From: Paracoccaceae bacterium
GTDB lineage: Bacteria; Pseudomonadota; Alphaproteobacteria; Rhodobacterales; Rhodobacteraceae
Reading direction: 5' to 3'
DNA: 10,734 nt
Assembly: GCA_020832725.1 (NCBI GenBank)
Contig: JAFIEC010000167.1
Coordinates: 1 to 10,734, forward strand
The notes beneath the pieces are model-generated. The model had not been told where the DNA came from. It saw nothing but the letters and a program-made list of their open reading frames with translations, and did no database searches. The translations under genes and the position numbers were made by a program. Shown here one piece after another: positions 8,251 to 10,734 of the stretch. Each line of letters starts with the position of its first letter. Position 1 is the stretch's first letter.

Positions 8251-8768
8251 GGTGTCGCCTCGCCGTCGTCTCCGGTCGCGCCTTGCGCCAGCGCCGCCAG
8301 CAGGGCGTCGCTCCCGACGCGGCCCAGCGGCCGTGTGTCCAGCATCGCGGCGGGGGCGCAGGCGCACAGGCCGAGGCAATAGACGGGCTCCAGCGTCACG
8401 GCGCCATCGGCGCTGGTCTCGCCCCAGGCCAGGCCCAGCCGGTCCCGGACATCCTGCGCGATGCCTTCGGCGCCCATGGCAAGGCAGGCCTCGGAGCGGC
8501 ACAGCCGCAGCACCTGCCGCCCGGGGGGCTGCGCGCGGAAATCGTGGTAGAAGGTGATGACGCCATGCACCTCGGCGCGGCTGATGTTGAGTGCCTGCGC
8601 GATGCGGGGCACGGAGCCGTCGGGCACATGGCCAAACCGCGCCTGCAGGGCGTGAAGGATCGGCAGCAGCGCGCCCGCACCCTCGCCGCCGGCATGGGCA
8701 ACGATCACCTCGTCAAGAGCGGCCTCTGTGGCCTGGGGCCAGGGGCCGCGCGGACCTTTCTGGGACAT
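8247..8768 (-). CDS. fdsG: NAD-dependent formate dehydrogenase gamma subunit FdsG ([2Fe-2S])
   Basis: 173 residues, related to NuoE. An N-terminal helical part (HALQARFGHVPDGSVPRIAQ, about 39-58; SRAEVHGVITFYHDF, 63-77) precedes a thioredoxin-like [2Fe-2S] domain with ligands Cys90 and Cys95 (CRSEAC) and Cys131 and Cys135 (CLGLC). It pairs with FdsB in the diaphorase unit that hands electrons to NAD+. The ATG at 8768 has GGAGGA four bases upstream. It is the first gene of the fds operon; its stop overlaps the fdsB start as ATGA. The 73-base gap to the regulator gene upstream is the only place inside this gene run for an operon promoter. Confidence 0.95.
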   Translation of the reverse strand: MSQKGPRGPWPQATEAALDEVIVAHAGGEGAGALLPILHALQARFGHVPDGSVPRIAQALNISRAEVHGVITFYHDFRAQPPGRQVLRLCRSEACLAMGAEGIAQDVRDRLGLAWGETSADGAVTLEPVYCLGLCACAPAAMLDTRPLGRVGSDALLAALAQGATGDDGEATP

Positions 8769-8772
8769 GAGT

Positions 8773-8778
8773 TCCTCC
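8773..8778 (-). promoter_or_regulatory. Ribosome binding site of fdsG
   Basis: GGAGGA on the minus strand, four bases from the ATG at 8768; it fixes the start of the first operon gene. Confidence 0.7.
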
Positions 8779-8785
8779 GGCGCAC

Positions 8786-8814
8786 AATATCAGCCCTGTG
8801 CATCGGAAAATCAA
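8786..8814 (-). promoter_or_regulatory. Candidate promoter of the fds operon
   Basis: On the minus strand TTGATT (8814-8809), a 17-base spacer and GATATT (8791-8786) resemble -35 and -10 boxes. The resulting leader would be only about 10-12 bases, which is short. A second -35-like TTGACT lies at 8831-8826 without a good -10 partner. The region is AT-richer than its surroundings, as expected for a promoter. The exact boxes are uncertain. Confidence 0.4.
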
Positions 8815-8837
8815 TATCGCTTTTCAGTCAATCGATA
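8815..8837. promoter_or_regulatory. Candidate regulator-binding inverted repeat upstream of fdsG
   Basis: TATCG (8815-8819) and CGATA (8833-8837) form an inverted repeat with a 13-base centre, lying just upstream of the candidate -35 box. CAATATC also occurs twice, at 8785-8791 and 8812-8818, 27 bases apart. LysR-type proteins bind dyads at such positions, so this is a plausible site for the adjacent regulator; binding is inferred. Confidence 0.35.
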
Positions 8838-8841
8838 GGCC

Positions 8842-9738
8842 TTAGCTATCAAACTCCTCCTCCGCCAGGGCGGTGGCGGTCTCTCTCAGGGCCTGCAGCA
8901 CCGGGGTGAGCACGTCATGGGCGGGCACGATCAGGCCCACTGCATGGCCTGCCGTGGGCCCGCCGAGGGGCCGCACCGCCAGACCCGCGCCCCGGGCCAG
9001 CCATGCGCCCATGTCCTCGGGCAGCACGGTCGCCCAGCCGCCCGCCGCGACATGGGCGGCCAGCACGATGGTGGAATTGCTCTCGACCCGCACTTCCGGC
9101 GTTACCCCCGCAGCCAGCAGGGCGGCATCGACGATCCGGCGGTTCTGCATCTCCTGTGTCAGCAGGCACAGCGGCACACCGGCCAGATCGGCCCAGGCCA
9201 CCCGCTCCTGCCGCGCCAGCGGATGCGCCTCGGGGCAGACCAGCACATGGCGCTCGCGCCACAGGGGCAGGGCGGTGACGCGGCCCAGCGGCTCGTTGTC
9301 CAGATAGCTGAGCCCGGCATCGGCCTCGAAGCTGGCGAGGCTGCGCAGGATATCGGCGGACGAGCGCGACAGCACCACGATCTGCACCCCGGAATGGGCC
9401 GCGGCAATTCGGTGCGACAGCGCCGCCGCGCTGGTCAGCGCGGTGGGAATGACGGCCAGCCGCAACACCCCCGACAGCCCCTCGCGCCGCGCCCGCATCT
9501 CGGCGCGCAGCAGCCGCACATCGCCAAGGATGCGCTGGGCATGGGCCAGGGCCCGCTGGCCCTCGGGCGTCAGCCCGCCAAACCGGGAGCCGCGAAACAC
9601 AAGCTGCACGCCCAGCTCTTCCTCCAGCTGGCGGATGCCGGCCGACAGGCTGGGCTGGCTGATGCCGAGGCTTTCGGCGGCGCGGCCGAAATGACCCTCG
9701 CGGGCGAGGGCCGTGAACATCTCGAGCTTGCCGATCAT
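8842..9738 (-). CDS. LysR-type transcriptional regulator, probable fds operon regulator
   Basis: 298 residues. The N-terminal winged helix-turn-helix is clear (MFTALAREGHFGRAAESLG, then ISQPSLSAGIRQLEEELG, residues 7-43, and GLTPEG at 55-60), followed by a linker helix and a substrate-binding-like effector domain (about 90-290) starting near GVLRLAVIPTA. It ends 73 bases before fdsG and reads the same way, so it could regulate the fds operon from the intergenic region, as the LysR-type FdsR is reported to do for fds genes in other bacteria. That assignment rests on position only; the effector is unknown, with formate a natural guess. The start at 9738 has only a weak ribosome binding site; an in-frame ATG at 9720 would remove six residues. 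It is not divergent from its presumed target, unlike the classic LysR layout. Confidence 0.9.
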   Translation of the reverse strand: MIGKLEMFTALAREGHFGRAAESLGISQPSLSAGIRQLEEELGVQLVFRGSRFGGLTPEGQRALAHAQRILGDVRLLRAEMRARREGLSGVLRLAVIPTALTSAAALSHRIAAAHSGVQIVVLSRSSADILRSLASFEADAGLSYLDNEPLGRVTALPLWRERHVLVCPEAHPLARQERVAWADLAGVPLCLLTQEMQNRRIVDAALLAAGVTPEVRVESNSTIVLAAHVAAGGWATVLPEDMGAWLARGAGLAVRPLGGPTAGHAVGLIVPAHDVLTPVLQALRETATALAEEEFDS

Positions 9739-9788
9739 GGGCGGCGATCACCGGGCGCGGTTTCCATCGCCCCAGCCTATCGCGCCCG

Positions 9789-9813
9789 CCCGCCCCGGTC
9801 GAGCCGGGACGGG
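9789..9813 (-). terminator. Terminator-like hairpin after the methyltransferase remnant
   Basis: Arms CCCGCCCCGG (9789-9798) and CCGGGACGGG (9804-9813) enclose a 5-base loop. In minus-strand RNA all ten pairs form, one as G-U; in plus-strand RNA one becomes a C-A mismatch, so the fold fits minus-strand transcription. It begins 10 bases after the methyltransferase stop and precedes the LysR gene. There is no T-run, so it is not a textbook intrinsic terminator. Confidence 0.4.
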
Positions 9814-9823
9814 GCCGGGGCGC

Positions 9824-10627
9824 TCAGATGTCGAGGGCACCCTGACGGTCCGGATCGGTCACGCGCGGGGCCTTGCGGTAGGGGTCGCCGTGGCGAAGCG
9901 GGGTGTTCACCGCGCGCGGGCCACCCTCAAGCGCCTGTTCGACGGTCACGATCTGGATGCGCGGAACCGGGTCAAAGCCCTCGACCGTGAAGGTGCCCGC
10001 GCCGCGTGCCCAGTCCAGCATCGGTTTCGTGGGCGGGTGCAGGGTCAGGAAGATGCCGACCTGCGCCTTCTGTTCGGTGACCACGGCATCCAGTTCGCGC
10101 ATCATCTTGACATCGAGGTTACGCCCGCCCTTGACCGAGACGATGGCGCGGTATTCCTGCGCCGGGCCAAAGCGAAAGGTGCCGTCGATGCCGCCATCGG
10201 CGCCCTTTTTCCCGTCGCGGTGGGCATAGGCCTTGATCAGGCGCAGCGCCCATTTCTCGAATTCCTTCTTGGTGCGGTCGTCGCGGTCGAACAGTTCCTG
10301 CGCGCCGGCCACGTCGGTGGGCACGCCGTGGACGGTGAATTCGGCCTGCCCGGCGAAGGCGTCGTACAGGCGCGTCTCGATCAGGCCGATGGCCAGATGG
10401 GTGATGTCGATGCCGATCCAGTTGCGCCCCAGCTTCTGCGCCGCCTCGACCGTGGTGCCGCAGCCGCAGAACGGGTCCAGCACCACATCGCCGGGGTTGG
10501 AACTGGCGGCGACGATCCGTTCCAGCAGGGCGACGGGTTTCTGGGTGGGGTAGCCGAGGCGTTCCTGGGCCTGGGAGTTGATGGGGGGAATATCAGACCA
10601 GACAGTGCCAATGGGGATCCCTGGGAA
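9824..10627 (-). pseudogene. 5'-truncated DNA methyltransferase fused to a restriction-endonuclease-like domain
   Basis: The C-terminal part of a beta-class (N4/N6) site-specific DNA methyltransferase. Reading from about 10627 it shows WSDIPPINSQAQERLGYP, the TQKP motif, then the AdoMet-binding motif DPFCGCGTT, GIDITHLAI and a C-terminal domain with KKGADGGIDG and AIVSVKGG. The latter resembles an Mrr-like PD-(D/E)xK nuclease core, with Asp101 and Lys119 counted from the GTG at 10486. The catalytic DPPY-type motif, which lies N-terminal in this class, is absent. Conserved sequence is in frame well upstream of the only near-canonical start (GTG, 10486): there is no ATG, GTG or TTG between it and the in-frame TGA at 10718-10720, and similarity stops near 10627. 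I therefore read it as a gene remnant. A sequencing error or a split by an element is the alternative. It is unlikely to methylate DNA. Confidence 0.8.
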
Positions 10628-10652
10628 CGTCTGATCAACGCGTTCGGCTGCG

Positions 10653-10681
10653 CCGAGACGGCGGTGTGAGCGCCGTTTCGG
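10653..10681 (+). repeat. Stem-loop 1 at the methyltransferase break
   Basis: CCGAGACGGCG (10653-10663) and CGCCGTTTCGG (10671-10681) pair over 11 positions, one of them G-U in plus-strand RNA, around a 7-base loop. In minus-strand RNA the G-U becomes an A-C mismatch, so the fold fits plus-strand RNA better. It lies beyond the point where methyltransferase similarity ends. Function unknown. Confidence 0.6.
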
Positions 10682-10685
10682 GTGG

Positions 10686-10730
10686 CTGGCAGCGTTCTGA
10701 GGGCGGATTCCGCCGCTTCAGACGCGCCAG
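10686..10730. repeat. Stem-loop 2, long imperfect inverted repeat at the right edge
   Basis: Four paired blocks nest in order: CTGGC (10686-10690) with GCCAG (10726-10730), GCGT (10692-10695) with ACGC (10722-10725), CTGA (10697-10700) with TCAG (10718-10721), and GGCGGA (10702-10707) with TCCGCC (10709-10714). Single unpaired bases separate the blocks on the left arm (10691, 10696, 10701) and GCT (10715-10717) is unpaired on the right. Four bases separate it from stem-loop 1. The stretch 10628-10734 holds no gene I can support. Confidence 0.6.
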
Positions 10731-10734
10731 AATG

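Noticed and set aside
7039..8909. Two plus-strand open frames of about 440 codons
   Set aside because: Both are antisense to fdsB and fdsG (the second also to the end of the LysR gene) and are rich in Arg, Pro and Gly without domains. They are composition artefacts.
9713..10669. A 318-codon plus-strand open frame ending inside stem-loop 1
   Set aside because: It runs antisense to the start of the LysR gene and the methyltransferase remnant and shows no recognisable motif. Its short tail past 10628 is too little to call a gene end.
10686..10730. Stem-loop 2 as an integron attC site
   Set aside because: The bulged hairpin shape is suggestive, but the required outer GTTRRRY / RYYYAAC core boxes are not present at its ends and no integron integrase is in view.
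1..10734. tRNA or rRNA genes, CRISPR arrays, or complete insertion sequences
   Set aside because: None was seen. Apart from the right edge the window is almost filled by protein genes, and no transposase or regularly spaced repeat array is present.

Overview
The window is GC-rich, gene-dense bacterial DNA. The gene order, the FdsA active-site residues (which fall at the numbers I recall for the Rhodobacter capsulatus enzyme) and the overall composition point to an alphaproteobacterium, most likely Rhodobacterales. This is inference: no rRNA or marker gene is present.

Layout. (1) Plus strand, 1-2187: the C-terminal two thirds of a 5-oxoprolinase / hydantoinase A-B fusion that enters from the left edge. 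(2) Plus strand, 2244-2795: a small lipoprotein of the DUF3833 type, whose alternative upstream start would overlap the oxoprolinase stop. (3) Minus strand, 8768 down to 2737: a complete fdsGBA-fdhD(fdsC)-fdsD operon for the cytoplasmic, molybdenum-dependent, NAD-linked formate dehydrogenase. (4) Minus strand, 9738-8842: a LysR-type regulator just upstream of fdsG and co-directional with it, probably the operon's regulator. (5) Minus strand, 10627-9824: the C-terminal remnant of a DNA methyltransferase fused to a restriction-endonuclease-like domain, with no usable start codon for its conserved N-terminal part. (6) 10628-10734: no gene seen, but two strong adjacent stem-loops.

How the genes work together. 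FdsA oxidises formate to CO2 at a bis-MGD molybdenum centre. Electrons pass through its Fe-S chain to FdsB (FMN, NAD+ site) and FdsG ([2Fe-2S]), yielding NADH. FdhD (FdsC) matures the molybdenum cofactor and FdsD is the small assembly subunit. Genes overlap by 4 bases at fdsG/fdsB and fdsA/fdhD and by 11 bases at fdhD/fdsD. Only fdsB/fdsA has a gap (24 bases), which carries its own ribosome binding site and a stem-loop.

The core is a well-known system and I found no clearly new one. The points most worth a second look are the broken methyltransferase with its flanking hairpins, the tail-to-tail overlap that gives FdsD an unusual C-terminal extension, and the repeat-rich region before fdsG.
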